From NCBI RefSeq assembly GCF_018885265.1, contig NZ_CP076538.1:5988001-6052000 (forward strand): a DNA stretch of 64,000 nt. The letters run 5' to 3'. Origin of the DNA: Amycolatopsis aidingensis. Its GTDB lineage: Bacteria > Actinomycetota > Actinomycetes > Mycobacteriales > Pseudonocardiaceae. A program made the position numbers and the translations under genes. Below, piece by piece: positions 48,440-58,576 of this stretch (position 1 is the stretch's first letter; each line of letters starts with the position of its first letter). Below the pieces are notes generated by a model. The model searched no databases. It was not told the origin of the DNA and saw only the letters and a list, made by a program, of their open reading frames with translations.

Positions 48440-49309
48440 CTAGGCCCGTTCCCCGGACCCCGCTCCCGGGGCGCTCTCCGCCGCCCGCGCCTCGTAGCCC
48501 GCTCGCGCGCTGGAGTGCGCGGCCGAGGCGAGGACCTGATCCCCGCCGAGGGTACGGACCAGCCACTCGCCGAAGGACCGGGGCAGCAGCCGGGTCACCC
48601 TGCCGAGCGCGTCCAGCGACTTCGGCACGTAGACGTCGAACCGGGGGTGCCGCAGGGCTTCCACGATCGCCGCGGCGACCTCGTCCGGGGACACCGATTT
48701 GATCATCTTCGCTTCCTTGAGACCGCTGGCCAGCTCGGTGCGCACGATGGCGGGCATCACACAGGACACGTCCACCCCGGTGCCGTGCAGTTCCAGGTGC
48801 ACCGCCTCGGAGAGGCCGACCACCCCGTGCTTGGTCGCGCAGTAGGTGGCGCCCCCGGGAAAACCGGCCTTGCCTGCCATGGAGGCGACGTTGACGATGT
48901 GCCCGCTGCCCCGCGGCCGCATCCGCCGCACGGCCTCCCTGGTGCCGTGGATCACCGCGTGCAGGTTGATCTCGAGCTGCCTGCGGGTGGCGGCGTCGTC
49001 CTCCTCCTCGAGCGGAGCCAGCGGCATGATCCCGGCGTTGTTGATCAGCACGTCGATCGGCCCCAGCCGCTGCTCGACCTCGTCCAGGAAGGCCGTGAAA
49101 CCCCGGGTGTCGGTGACGTCGAGCGCCAGCGCGACGGCGTCCGGGCCGAGCTCGCCCGCGGTCTTCTCGGCCCGCACCAGGTCCAGGTCACCGATGGCCA
49201 CCCGGGCGCCAAGGCGGGCCAGCGCGCCCGCCGTGGTCGCCCCGATACCCTGCGCCCCGCCGGTGACCACGATCACCTTGCCCCGCAACGTCCTCGGCTG
49301 CCTGCCCAT
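48440..49309 (-). CDS. Short-chain dehydrogenase/reductase
   Basis: A 289-aa SDR. It shows the glycine-rich NAD(P) motif VTGGAQGIGA, NNAG (about 91), catalytic Ser in VASMAG and YCATK with catalytic Tyr and Lys (about 160). A C-terminal extension (SFGEWLVRTLGGDQVLAS onward) is longer than the SDR core. It would oxidise or reduce a hydroxyl/keto pair. Location directly upstream of a PhaC-like gene is compatible with supply of a 3-hydroxyacyl substrate, but this is only inferred. Confidence 0.88.
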   Translation of the reverse strand: MGRQPRTLRGKVIVVTGGAQGIGATTAGALARLGARVAIGDLDLVRAEKTAGELGPDAVALALDVTDTRGFTAFLDEVEQRLGPIDVLINNAGIMPLAPLEEEDDAATRRQLEINLHAVIHGTREAVRRMRPRGSGHIVNVASMAGKAGFPGGATYCATKHGVVGLSEAVHLELHGTGVDVSCVMPAIVRTELASGLKEAKMIKSVSPDEVAAAIVEALRHPRFDVYVPKSLDALGRVTRLLPRSFGEWLVRTLGGDQVLASAAHSSARAGYEARAAESAPGAGSGERA

Positions 49310-49416
49310 GTCCGGCTCCTCTCAGCCACTCTGCTGCGACCGACTCGTGTTGACGTGTCGCCAACTAGTGCCTGTCATGGTGCACCCGATCGCCCGGCGG
49401 CGCCAGAGCCGCCGAG

Positions 49417-49929
49417 TTACCGCACCCGCTGCTCGAGGACCTGCCCCGGCCAGCCGCGACGGTCGAACCGCTCGGCCGGGGTGAAGCCCTGCCGGGTGTA
49501 GTAACGCACCAGGCTGCCGTCGCCACCGGCCCAGCAGTCCACCCGCAGCAGGCCGAGCCCGCGGGCGCGGGCGAGGTCCCGTGCGTGGTCGAGCAGTGCG
49601 CCACCGACACCGCGACCGCCATGACCGCCCGCGGTGAGCAGCAGGTTGACGTACAAGTCGGGCTCGGCGGCCTGCGGTACGTACTCCGGGCGTTCCGTGG
49701 AGACCAGCAGGGCGCCTGCGGGCTCGCCGTCGAACTCGGCGATCCAGAGCCCCGGTTGGGCCGCCAGCCCGCGCACACGCTCGACCTTGGCCGGATCGGC
49801 AGACCATGGCTCGGTACCCCATTGGCCCGCGCTGCCCCTGCGCACCAGCCAGGCCACCGCGTCGTCGAACATCCGCAGCAGTGTGCCCGCGTCCGCCGCC
49901 GAGCCCGCGCGGATGGCCGGAGTGTTCAT
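49417..49929 (-). CDS. GNAT-family N-acetyltransferase
   Basis: A 170-aa GNAT protein. AcCoA-binding motif A is GGHGGRGVGGALLDHARDLA, and the C-terminal RYYTRQGFTPAERF is typical of the family. The start codon overlaps the stop of the methionine aminopeptidase gene by four bases (ATGA), so the two proteins are made together. The combination suggests acetylation of a peptide or amino-acid substrate with a newly exposed N-terminus, or resistance to an inhibitor; both ideas are inference. Confidence 0.85.
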   Translation of the reverse strand: MNTPAIRAGSAADAGTLLRMFDDAVAWLVRRGSAGQWGTEPWSADPAKVERVRGLAAQPGLWIAEFDGEPAGALLVSTERPEYVPQAAEPDLYVNLLLTAGGHGGRGVGGALLDHARDLARARGLGLLRVDCWAGGDGSLVRYYTRQGFTPAERFDRRGWPGQVLEQRVR

Positions 49930-50696
49930 GGAACGGTGAGAATACGGGGACCATCCGCGGTGATCGCCACGGTGTGCTCGGCGTGCGCGGCCCTGCTGCC
50001 GTCCGCGGTGTGCAGCGTCCAGCCGTCCGCGGCCGTCCGGTAGTCGTCCCGGCCGCTCGCGGTGAACATCGGTTCGATCGCGAGCACCATCCCCGCGCGC
50101 AGCCGCATCCCGCGCCCCGGCCTGCCCTCGTTGGGCACATGCGGGGCCTCGTGCATCGCGCGGCCGATCCCGTGCCCGCCGTGATCGGCCACCAGGCCGT
50201 ACCCGGCCGCACGCCCGACCAGCCCGATCGCGTGGCCGATATCGCCCAGCCGCGCCCCCGGCACGGCGGCCGCGATTCCCGCGGCGAGCCCGCGTTCGGT
50301 GGCGGCGATCAGGTCCAGGTCCCGCTCGTCCGGCGTGCCCACCACGAAGCTGGTCGCCGCGTCCCCGTTCCAGCCATCCACCTCGGCGCCGAAGTCGATG
50401 CTGAGCAGATCGCCATCGCGCAGCCGGTAATCGGTGGGGATGCCGTGCACCACGGCGTCGTTCACGCTGGTGCACAGCACGGCGGGATACGGCGCCGGGG
50501 CGGACCGCGGGTGGTAGTGCAGGAAGGAGGACTTCGCCCCGGCCTCCCGCAGTACCTCCGCCGCGATCTCGTCCAGCTCGCGCAGGGACACCCCGATCCC
50601 GGCCGCGGCCCGCACGGCCCGCAGGGCCTCGCCGACCACCGCACCAGCCACTCGCATGGCCGCCAGTTCGCTCTCGGTCTTCAGTTCGATCAGCAT
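49926..50696 (-). CDS. map: Type I methionine aminopeptidase
   Basis: A 256-aa metallopeptidase removing N-terminal Met. The metal ligands are Asp in SIDFGAE, Asp in WNGDAA, His in HGGHGIG, Glu in AIEPMF and Glu in AEHTVAI. The substrate His is in LHYHP or DHGGH. Length matches type Ia without the zinc-finger extension. It is probably a secondary copy because it is coupled to a GNAT gene rather than to secY/adk. AGGAAGG lies six bases before ATG 50696 and sits inside the arm of a 50-bp palindrome. Confidence 0.92.
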   Translation of the reverse strand: MLIELKTESELAAMRVAGAVVGEALRAVRAAAGIGVSLRELDEIAAEVLREAGAKSSFLHYHPRSAPAPYPAVLCTSVNDAVVHGIPTDYRLRDGDLLSIDFGAEVDGWNGDAATSFVVGTPDERDLDLIAATERGLAAGIAAAVPGARLGDIGHAIGLVGRAAGYGLVADHGGHGIGRAMHEAPHVPNEGRPGRGMRLRAGMVLAIEPMFTASGRDDYRTAADGWTLHTADGSRAAHAEHTVAITADGPRILTVP

Positions 50697-50698
50697 GA

Positions 50699-50748
50699 CA
50701 CACCTTCCTGTGATACCTATACCGGTATAACTATCACAGGAAGGTGTG
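50699..50748. promoter_or_regulatory. 50-bp near-perfect palindrome upstream of the methionine aminopeptidase gene
   Basis: Two 25-base halves match at 23 positions: CACACCTTCCTGTGATA at 50699-50715 and its complement at 50732-50748. The centre is the perfect 12-mer TATACCGGTATA (50718-50729). One arm carries the ribosome site of the downstream gene. It may be a terminator for the operon on its right, an operator, and a translational switch at once. Confidence 0.75.
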
Positions 50749-50763
50749 CGGGTGCACCCCGGC

Positions 50764-51918
50764 CTAACGTAGCCCGAGCTCGCGGGCGATGAGCATCCGC
50801 TGGACCTCGCTGGTGCCCTCGCCGACCTCGAGGATCTTGGCGTCCCGGTAGAAGCGGCCGACCGGGAACTCGTTCATGAAGCCGTAGCCGCCGAAGATCT
50901 GGGTCGCCTCGCGCGCGTTGTCCATCGCCGCGTTCGATGCGGCCAGCTTGGCGATCGCGGCCTCCTTCTTGAACCGCTCGCCGCGCAGCATCCGCGCCGC
51001 GGCGTCGTAGTAGGCCAGCCGGGCGGTGTGCGCGCGCAGCTCCATATCGGCGATCTTGAACTGGATCGCCTGGTACTCCCCGATCGGCCTGCCGAAGGCC
51101 TCCCGCTCGCCGACGTAGCGCAGGCACTCGTCAACACAGCCCTGGGCGAGACCGACGCCAAGCGCCGCGATCGCGATCCGGCCCTCGTCCAGGATGGAAA
51201 GGAACTGGGCGTAGCCGCGGCCACGCTCGCCGAGCAGGTTCGCCTCCGGCACCCGGCAGTCGTCGAAGGAAAGCTCGTGGGTGTCCGAGGCGTTCCAGCC
51301 GACCTTGGAGTACTTCGGCGCCACGGTGAAGCCGTGGGTACCGGAGGGCACGATGATGGTGGAGATGTCCTTACCACCGTCCGCACGCTGCCCGGTCACC
51401 GCGGTGACGGTGACCAGCCGGGTGATGTCGGTGCCGGAGTTGGTGATGAACGACTTGCTGCCGTTGAGCACCCACTCGCCGTCCACCAGCTTCGCCGTCG
51501 TGCGGGTGGCACCGGCGTCCGATCCGCCACCGGGTTCGGTGAGCCCGAAGGCGCCGAGCGCCTCGCCGGAGCACAGTGCGGGCAGCCACTCCCGCCGCTG
51601 CTCCTCGGTGCCGAACCGGTAGATCGGCATCGCGCCCAGCGACACCCCGGCCTCCAGGGTGATCGCCACCGAGGAGTCCACCCTGCCGAGTTCCTCCAGC
51701 GCGAGGCACAGCGCGAAGTAGTCCCCGCCCATGCCGCCGTACTCCTCGGGGAACGGTAGGCCGAACAGGCCCATCCCGGCCATTGTGGACACCAGGTCGT
51801 ATGGGAACTCCTCGCGCTCGTAGTACCCGCCGATCACCGGGGCCACCTCGGACTGCGCGAACTCCCGGACGGTTTTGCGCAGCTCCTCGTACTCGTCGTC
51901 CAGCCGGAAATCGATCAT
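50764..51918 (-). CDS. Acyl-CoA dehydrogenase (AcdH-type, branched-chain acyl-CoA)
   Basis: A 384-aa flavoprotein. FGLTEPGGGSDAGAT, NGSKSFITNSGTDITRLV, GQRADGG and FGRPIGEYQAIQFKIADM are family motifs. The catalytic Glu is at the usual C-terminal place (VGEGTSEVQRML). True isovaleryl-CoA dehydrogenases have Ala there, so this is more like actinomycete AcdH, which handles several branched acyl-CoAs. The start overlaps the stop of the carboxylase alpha gene by one base (TGATG). The operon context with a methylcrotonyl-type carboxylase points to leucine/isovalerate breakdown. Confidence 0.9.
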   Translation of the reverse strand: MIDFRLDDEYEELRKTVREFAQSEVAPVIGGYYEREEFPYDLVSTMAGMGLFGLPFPEEYGGMGGDYFALCLALEELGRVDSSVAITLEAGVSLGAMPIYRFGTEEQRREWLPALCSGEALGAFGLTEPGGGSDAGATRTTAKLVDGEWVLNGSKSFITNSGTDITRLVTVTAVTGQRADGGKDISTIIVPSGTHGFTVAPKYSKVGWNASDTHELSFDDCRVPEANLLGERGRGYAQFLSILDEGRIAIAALGVGLAQGCVDECLRYVGEREAFGRPIGEYQAIQFKIADMELRAHTARLAYYDAAARMLRGERFKKEAAIAKLAASNAAMDNAREATQIFGGYGFMNEFPVGRFYRDAKILEVGEGTSEVQRMLIARELGLR

Positions 51919-53911
51919 CACTTCTCCTCGGGTGGGGTTACCACGGCAAGCAGTTCCTCCAGCGCGACCTGTTGGCCGGCCTGGACGTGCAGGGCACTGA
52001 CCACGCCGTCCACCGGCGCGGTGATGGTGTGCTCCATCTTCATCGCCTCCACCACGAGCAGCGGCGCCCCCGCGCTGACCTGCTCGCCCTCGGCGACCTT
52101 GACCACCAGCACGGTTCCGGGCATGGGGCTGGTGAGCCGCCCGGTCCCGGCGACCTCGCCCTGGGTGGCGAGCAGTCGCGGCCACTCCCCGATCAGGAAG
52201 CACCGCCCCTCCCTGGCCAGCCACAGGCCCTGCGGGCCCCGCACCCGCCGGTAGCGGCGGAACGCGCCCGCGTAGTGCAGGTCGAGGGAGTCGCCAGCCT
52301 CGCTCCAGCGGGCGGAAACCGGCGCGGGTTCGCCCTCGTCCATGGTCACCATGGCCTGCTCCGGCTGACCATCCAGCCGCAGCACGGCCTCGGTCTCCCC
52401 GCAGCGCAGCCGGAACACGACCCCGCCGGGTGCGCCGAGCCGCCAGCCGGTCGGGTTCTCCCAGGGGTCCACGACCGGCCCCGCGGGCTGGAGCGCCAGC
52501 AACTGGTCCAGCGCGGCCGCGACGAAGAACTCCGCGGGCACCGCCGCATCCGCCAGCGTGCCGATCCGGCGCTCGACCAGGCCGGTGTCCAGCTCCCCAG
52601 CCCGTACCCGCTCGTCGGCGAGCAGTGCGCGCAGGAAGGTGACGTTCGTCGGCACCCCGAGCACGGCGGTCCCGGCCAGCGCGCGGTCCAGCCGGTGCAG
52701 CGCGGCGGCCCGGTCCGGCCCCCAGGCGATCACCTTGGCCAGCATCGGGTCGTAGGACGAGCCGACCACGGTGCCCGGCCGCATCCAGGAGTCCACCCGC
52801 ACGCCGTCGCCTGCCGGCTCGGCCAGCGCGAGCACCGTGCCTCCGGTGGGCACGAAACCCTTGGCGGGATCCTCGGCGTAGACCCTGGCCTCCACCGCGT
52901 GCCCGTCCAGCTGTACGTCCTCCTGCGCCAGCGCCAGCGGTTCCCCCGCCGCCACCCGGACCTGCCACTCCACCAGGTCCAGCCCGGTCACCATTTCGGT
53001 CACCGGGTGCTCCACCTGCAGGCGAGTGTTCATCTCCATGAAGAAGAACTCGCTCGCGTCGGTGGCGGAGACGATGAACTCGACCGTCCCGGCGCCGCGG
53101 TAGCCGACCGCACGCGCGGCCTCCACCGCGGCGGCGCCCATCCTGGCCCTGGTTCCGGCGTCCAGCAGGGCCGAAGGTGCCTCCTCGATGATCTTCTGGT
53201 GCCGCCGTTGCAGGCTGCACTCCCGCTCGCCGAGATGGATCACCCCGCCGTGGCCGTCGGCGAGCACCTGGATCTCGATATGCCTCGGGGTGGTGACGAA
53301 CCGTTCCAGCAGCAGGGTGTCGTCCCCGAAGGATGCCTTGGCCTCCCGCCGCGCGGACTCCACCGCGGCGGCGAGGCCGTCCGGGGACTCCACCAGCCGC
53401 ATACCCTTGCCGCCCCCACCGGCGGAAGGCTTGAGCAGCAACGGGTAGCCGACCTCGGCGGCGGCCTCGGCGATCGCGCCCGCCGGGATGTCCACATCGG
53501 ACTTTCCAGGCACCACGGGAACTCCAGCCGCGGACACCGTGGCCTTGGCCCTGATCTTGTCGCCCATCGCCTCGATCGCCTCGGCTGGCGGGCCGATGAA
53601 CACCAGTCCCGCCTGCGCGCAGGCGCGGGCGAACCCGGCGTTCTCGGCGAGGAAGCCGTAGCCGGGGTGCACGGCCTGCGCCCCGGTCTCCCGTGCCGCG
53701 GCGACGATCGCCGTGCTGTCGAGGTAACTGCGGGCCGCCTCGGCCGGGCCGATCCGCACCGCGAGATCGGCATCGTGCACATGCCGCGCGTCGGAGTCGG
53801 CGTCGCTGTAGACCGCGACCGAGCGGATGCCCATCCGCCGCAGGGTGGCGATCACCCGTACCGCGATCTCCCCGCGGTTGGCCACCAGAACCGTGTCGAA
53901 CATATTCTCGC

Positions 53912-53915
<4 letters not shown>
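51918..53915 (-). CDS. Acyl-CoA carboxylase alpha subunit (biotin carboxylase plus biotin carrier), methylcrotonyl-CoA type
   Basis: A 665-aa protein. Residues 1-445 form biotin carboxylase: [17 protein letters not shown]-grasp [35 protein letters not shown] linker BT-type domain follows. The C-terminal carrier has [14 protein letters not shown] with biotinyl-Lys (about 626). GTG 53915 overlaps the beta-subunit stop (GTGA), so I prefer it to ATG 53903. It carboxylates its biotin with ATP and bicarbonate, and the beta subunit transfers the group to an enoyl-CoA, most likely 3-methylcrotonyl-CoA given the acyl-CoA dehydrogenase next in the operon. Confidence 0.92.
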
Positions 53916-55540
<1,625 letters not shown>

Positions 55541-55587
55541 GGCACAGCCTCCCCTCGTCCTCCAAAGCAGGGTAAACGGAAAGCCAG

Positions 55588-55631
55588 GTTAGCAGCCGTT
55601 AACTCCACTAGGGATGTTAGCGACCGCTAAC
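55588..55631. promoter_or_regulatory. Two TetR-type operators before the carboxylase operon
   Basis: GTTAGCG-AC-CGCTAAC (55616-55631) is a perfect inverted repeat, and GTTAGCAGCCGTTAAC (55588-55603) is a diverged copy 28 bp away. The same perfect sequence, GTTAGCG-AT-CGCTAAC, stands at 56633-56648 before a TetR gene. This indicates one regulon. Confidence 0.8.
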
Positions 55632-55663
55632 CTGGCTGTCCACCGGAGGACGCGGGCAGAGAA

Positions 55664-56497
55664 TCAGCCCGTGGCGCCGTTCAGGGCGGGCAGGTAACCG
55701 AGCGCCTGCCCCTCCTGGTTCGGGTGATAGGACTCGACGATCGGCCAGGTCAGGCTGTTCAGCCACCAGTCGTCAGAGCAGATGCCGTGCCCGGTGAACG
55801 GTCCGCGCAGGTCCACGAAGGTGAGCCCGGCCGCGGCCACCCGCTGCCGGGTGACCTCGGCCAGCGTGTCCGCGGCCGAGTTGATCGCGGCCCGCTTGGT
55901 CTCGCTCAGCCCGACGCTGCAGGAGCCGTCCAGCTGGTAGAGCCGCGGGTAGCCCAGCACGATGATCTCCGCGTTGGGCGCCCGGTCCTCGATCGTGTCG
56001 TAGACGTTGTCCAGCAGGCCCGGCAGGGTGCCGTGGACGTAGTCCTTGGCCTCCTCGATCCGGTCAAGGCAGGTCTGGTCCGAGCCGAGGGTGCAGGTGG
56101 TGATCACGTCGGTGAAGCCGGCGTCGTTCCCGCCGACCGAGATCGTGACCAGTGTCGTGCCGGCATCCAGCCCGCCGAGCTGGTTGTTCAGCACATCGTG
56201 CGTCCGCGCACCACTACAGGCGGCGAAGGTGAGAGCTGCGCCGTGCGCATCGGCCCACAGCCGCGGGTAGGCGTTGGCGCTGCGCATGCAGGACCCGGAG
56301 TCGCCGTAGTCCCCGGCGCCGGTTCCGGACGAGTAGGAGTCACCGAGTGCGACGTAGTCCTCGGCTGCGGCTTCGTGCGCCACCGCCGCGGAGGACAAGC
56401 CGAGCAACGCCAGCACGGCGACCGAGAGCAGGACGAGGGATCTGGTTGCGGGCAGTTGTGTTCTGGGCAGTCGGGACTGTGCAGGGAGCGGCCTCAT
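55664..56497 (-). CDS. Secreted SGNH/GDSL-family lipase or esterase
   Basis: A 277-aa exported hydrolase. A signal peptide (hydrophobic SLVLLSVAVLALLGLSSAAV, then AHEA) precedes the SGNH core: block I YVALGDSYSSGTGAGDY with nucleophile Ser, block III SVGGNDAGF and block V SYHPNQEGQ with catalytic Asp/His neighbours. Six or more cysteines suggest disulfides as in the Streptomyces scabies esterase and SCO lipase group. ATG 56497 has AAAGGG six bases upstream. It likely cleaves lipid or polymer esters outside the cell. Confidence 0.92.
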   Translation of the reverse strand: MRPLPAQSRLPRTQLPATRSLVLLSVAVLALLGLSSAAVAHEAAAEDYVALGDSYSSGTGAGDYGDSGSCMRSANAYPRLWADAHGAALTFAACSGARTHDVLNNQLGGLDAGTTLVTISVGGNDAGFTDVITTCTLGSDQTCLDRIEEAKDYVHGTLPGLLDNVYDTIEDRAPNAEIIVLGYPRLYQLDGSCSVGLSETKRAAINSAADTLAEVTRQRVAAAGLTFVDLRGPFTGHGICSDDWWLNSLTWPIVESYHPNQEGQALGYLPALNGATG

Positions 56498-56632
56498 GAC
56501 GACCCTTTCGATGAAGCGTTGAAGCCTGGATAGAAATACCAGTTGATTTGTCAACAAGAAAGGATCAACCGTCCCCGTAACCCGGTTGGTGCAGAACTTA
56601 CGTCGCAATGGCCGTAGCCGGGGTCACCTATA

Positions 56633-56648
56633 GTTAGCGATCGCTAAC
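56633..56648. promoter_or_regulatory. TetR operator before the 56670 regulator gene
   Basis: GTTAGCG-AT-CGCTAAC is a perfect 16-bp palindrome overlapping a -10-like TATAGT (56629-56634), 21 bases before the TetR start. It indicates autorepression, and it matches the operators at 55588-55631. Confidence 0.8.
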
Positions 56649-56669
56649 CAGAACCTCTACGATGAGGCG

Positions 56670-57260
56670 ATGCCGCCGAACCCCGACCCGCTCGTGAACG
56701 GCGAGAAGGCGAACCGCCGCGAGCAGATCCTGGCCGCCGCGGCCGAGCTCTTCGCCCGGCACGGGTTCCACGGCGTCGGCATCGACGACATCGGGGCGGC
56801 GGTCGGCATCTCCGGGCCCGCGCTGTACCGGCACTTCCGGAGCAAGGACGCCATGCTCGGCGAGATGCTGAGCTCGATCAGCAGGTTCCTGCTCGAGGGC
56901 GGCAAGGCCAGGGCCGAGCAGGCGGACCAGGCGGAGAACGCGCTGGCCGAGCTGGTCCGGTTCCACGTGGACTTCGCCCTGCGGCATCCGGCACTGATCA
57001 CCGTGCAGGAGCGGAATCTCGCCAACCTCACCGATCCGGACCGCAAGCAGGTGCGCGCGCTGCAACGGCGGTACGTCGAGGTGTGGGTGGAGGCCATCCA
57101 GTCGGCGGTGCGTGACCTGGACGAGGCACGTGCCCGCTCCGCCGCGCACGCCGTGTTCGGGCTGATCAACTCCACCCCGCACAGCAGGCACCTGCCGGAC
57201 GAGGAGCTGGCCGGGCTGCTCGGGCGGCTGGCGCTGGGTGCCCTGCACGCCGCGCGCTAG
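56670..57260 (+). CDS. TetR-family regulator of the acyl-CoA carboxylase operon
   Basis: A 196-aa TetR protein. The DNA-binding domain is complete (REQILAAAAELFARHGFHGV, IDDIGAAVGISGPALYRHFR). Its C-terminal domain, with VRFHVDFALRHPALITVQER, resembles actinobacterial acyl-CoA-sensing TetRs. The GTTAGCG palindrome upstream of its own gene and of the carboxylase operon makes it the probable regulator of leucine/isovalerate catabolism here, released by an acyl-CoA. The SGNH gene lies between them. The ATG has only a close GAGG as ribosome site. Confidence 0.9.
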   Translation: MPPNPDPLVNGEKANRREQILAAAAELFARHGFHGVGIDDIGAAVGISGPALYRHFRSKDAMLGEMLSSISRFLLEGGKARAEQADQAENALAELVRFHVDFALRHPALITVQERNLANLTDPDRKQVRALQRRYVEVWVEAIQSAVRDLDEARARSAAHAVFGLINSTPHSRHLPDEELAGLLGRLALGALHAAR

Positions 57261-57384
57261 TTCGTGGGTAAGAAGGCGCGCGGTCGCCGCACCACCTCAG
57301 GCAGCCACCTTCTCAACCAGCGTCTAGCAGACCCGCTCCCGGCATGCGGCCGGGCCTACGGCCATATCACTGAGGTCGGCACTG

Positions 57385-57897
57385 GTGTTTGATAGGCACG
57401 TGCAGCCCCACCACAGCGAGGAAGAACCGCGACTCGTCCGGAAAGCGCAGCGCGCGCTGCTCGCCATGCGCCTCGGCCAGGACGCCGAGGCGCTGCGGCA
57501 GGTCGCCCCTTCGGCGACCGAGCCTGCGCACCGGTCGACCGAGACGCAGGACCTGATGCTGTTGCTGTTCGGCGAATGCAGCGCGATGGTGGCAGCCCTC
57601 AGCGATGGCGGAACCGCCCCGGTCAAGGTCCAGGTCTTCGATTCCGAGGGCGCGGAGGTCTCCATCGACCAGGCCGAGCCGCCGGTCCGCACCGCGGTGC
57701 GGACGCTGCTGGCCGAGGTGCACGGCAACACCGAGGCCGCAGCGGAACAGGTCGAGATCGCACTGGCCAACGCCGCTCCGGAGGAGGTGGACAGCCTGCT
57801 GCTGCAGGCGCTGCGCTGGACGATCCGGCTGTCCACCGAGTGCCTGGAACGCGAGCTGCCGATCACCGACTGGATCGCCGAGGCACTCACGGACTGA
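57385..57897 (+). CDS. Hypothetical protein, 170 aa
   Basis: A soluble, acidic, mostly helical protein (KAQRALLAMRLGQDAEALRQ, HGNTEAAAEQVEIALANAAP, DSLLLQALRWTIRLSTECLE) with no motif I recognise. The codon-position GC pattern and amino-acid composition look like a real gene. The start is ambiguous between GTG 57385 and GTG 57400, neither with a convincing ribosome site. It stands between the TetR gene and a membrane-protein gene, in the same direction. The 124 bases before it show only weak hairpins. Confidence 0.6.
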   Translation: MFDRHVQPHHSEEEPRLVRKAQRALLAMRLGQDAEALRQVAPSATEPAHRSTETQDLMLLLFGECSAMVAALSDGGTAPVKVQVFDSEGAEVSIDQAEPPVRTAVRTLLAEVHGNTEAAAEQVEIALANAAPEEVDSLLLQALRWTIRLSTECLERELPITDWIAEALTD

Positions 57898-58034
57898 GGG
57901 CCCGCCCGCCAGCGCGACTCCGGGTCGTACGGTCGTGTGCGTAGGCCCGGATGCCGCCTGCGGCACGACGACGCGACCCCGAACCCGGCCCGATCCTGAG
58001 TTCCGTCAGAACACGGCGGATCTCGGGAGGCGGC

Positions 58035-58565
58035 ATGGCATGGCGGTTACGACGGCGCGGGCGGCGGTGGCTGCTGTTCGCGCACGTGGTGAGCTCGGTG
58101 GGCTGGATCGGAGTCGAGGTTTCCATCCTCGGGCTCGGTGTGGTCGGGCTGACCAGTTCGGATCCGGCCACGATCCGCAGCAGCCAGGTCGCCATCGGCC
58201 TGCTCGGCGGCACCTTCTACCTCCCGGCTAGCCTGCTCGCGCTGGTCACCGGCGTGCTGCTCGGCCTTGGCACCAAGTGGGGGCTGGTGCGGCACTACTG
58301 GGTGCTGGCCAAGCTGGTGCTGACGGTGGCGCTGTTCCTCGGCGGGAACCTGGCGGTGATGCCCGAACTCGTCGCGGGGGCGCGGGCCGCGGCCAGGGGC
58401 GAGCTCGGTTCCGGCCAGGTGATCGCGGTGACCGCGATGAGCGCGGGGCTGACCCTGCTGCTGATCGCCACCCTGCTGTCCATCTTCACCCCATGGGGTA
58501 AGTCCCGCTGGCATCCGGACCGGCGGCGGCGTCACGAGCCGGCCGTGGTGGCTGCCGGCGGGTAG
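58035..58565 (+). CDS. Membrane protein with about four helices (DUF2269-like)
   Basis: A 176-aa protein. The spans are roughly WLLFAHVVSSVGWIGVEVSI, VAIGLLGGTFYLPASLLALV, LAKLVLTVALFLGGNLAV and VTAMSAGLTLLLIATLLSIF, followed by a basic tail. The first helix with HVVSSVGWIG resembles DUF2269 integral membrane proteins, but the match is only by eye. GGGAGG lies four bases before ATG 58035. It is 11 bases upstream of the PucR gene and probably in the same transcript. Function unknown. Confidence 0.72.
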   Translation: MAWRLRRRGRRWLLFAHVVSSVGWIGVEVSILGLGVVGLTSSDPATIRSSQVAIGLLGGTFYLPASLLALVTGVLLGLGTKWGLVRHYWVLAKLVLTVALFLGGNLAVMPELVAGARAAARGELGSGQVIAVTAMSAGLTLLLIATLLSIFTPWGKSRWHPDRRRRHEPAVVAAGG

Positions 58566-58576
58566 GCTGCCGGTCG

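Noticed and set aside
56548..56557. TTGTCAACAA upstream of the SGNH hydrolase, resembling the GntR operator
   Set aside because: Only the inner ten bases match, the flanking positions differ, and the gene has no link to the catabolic set; probably chance.
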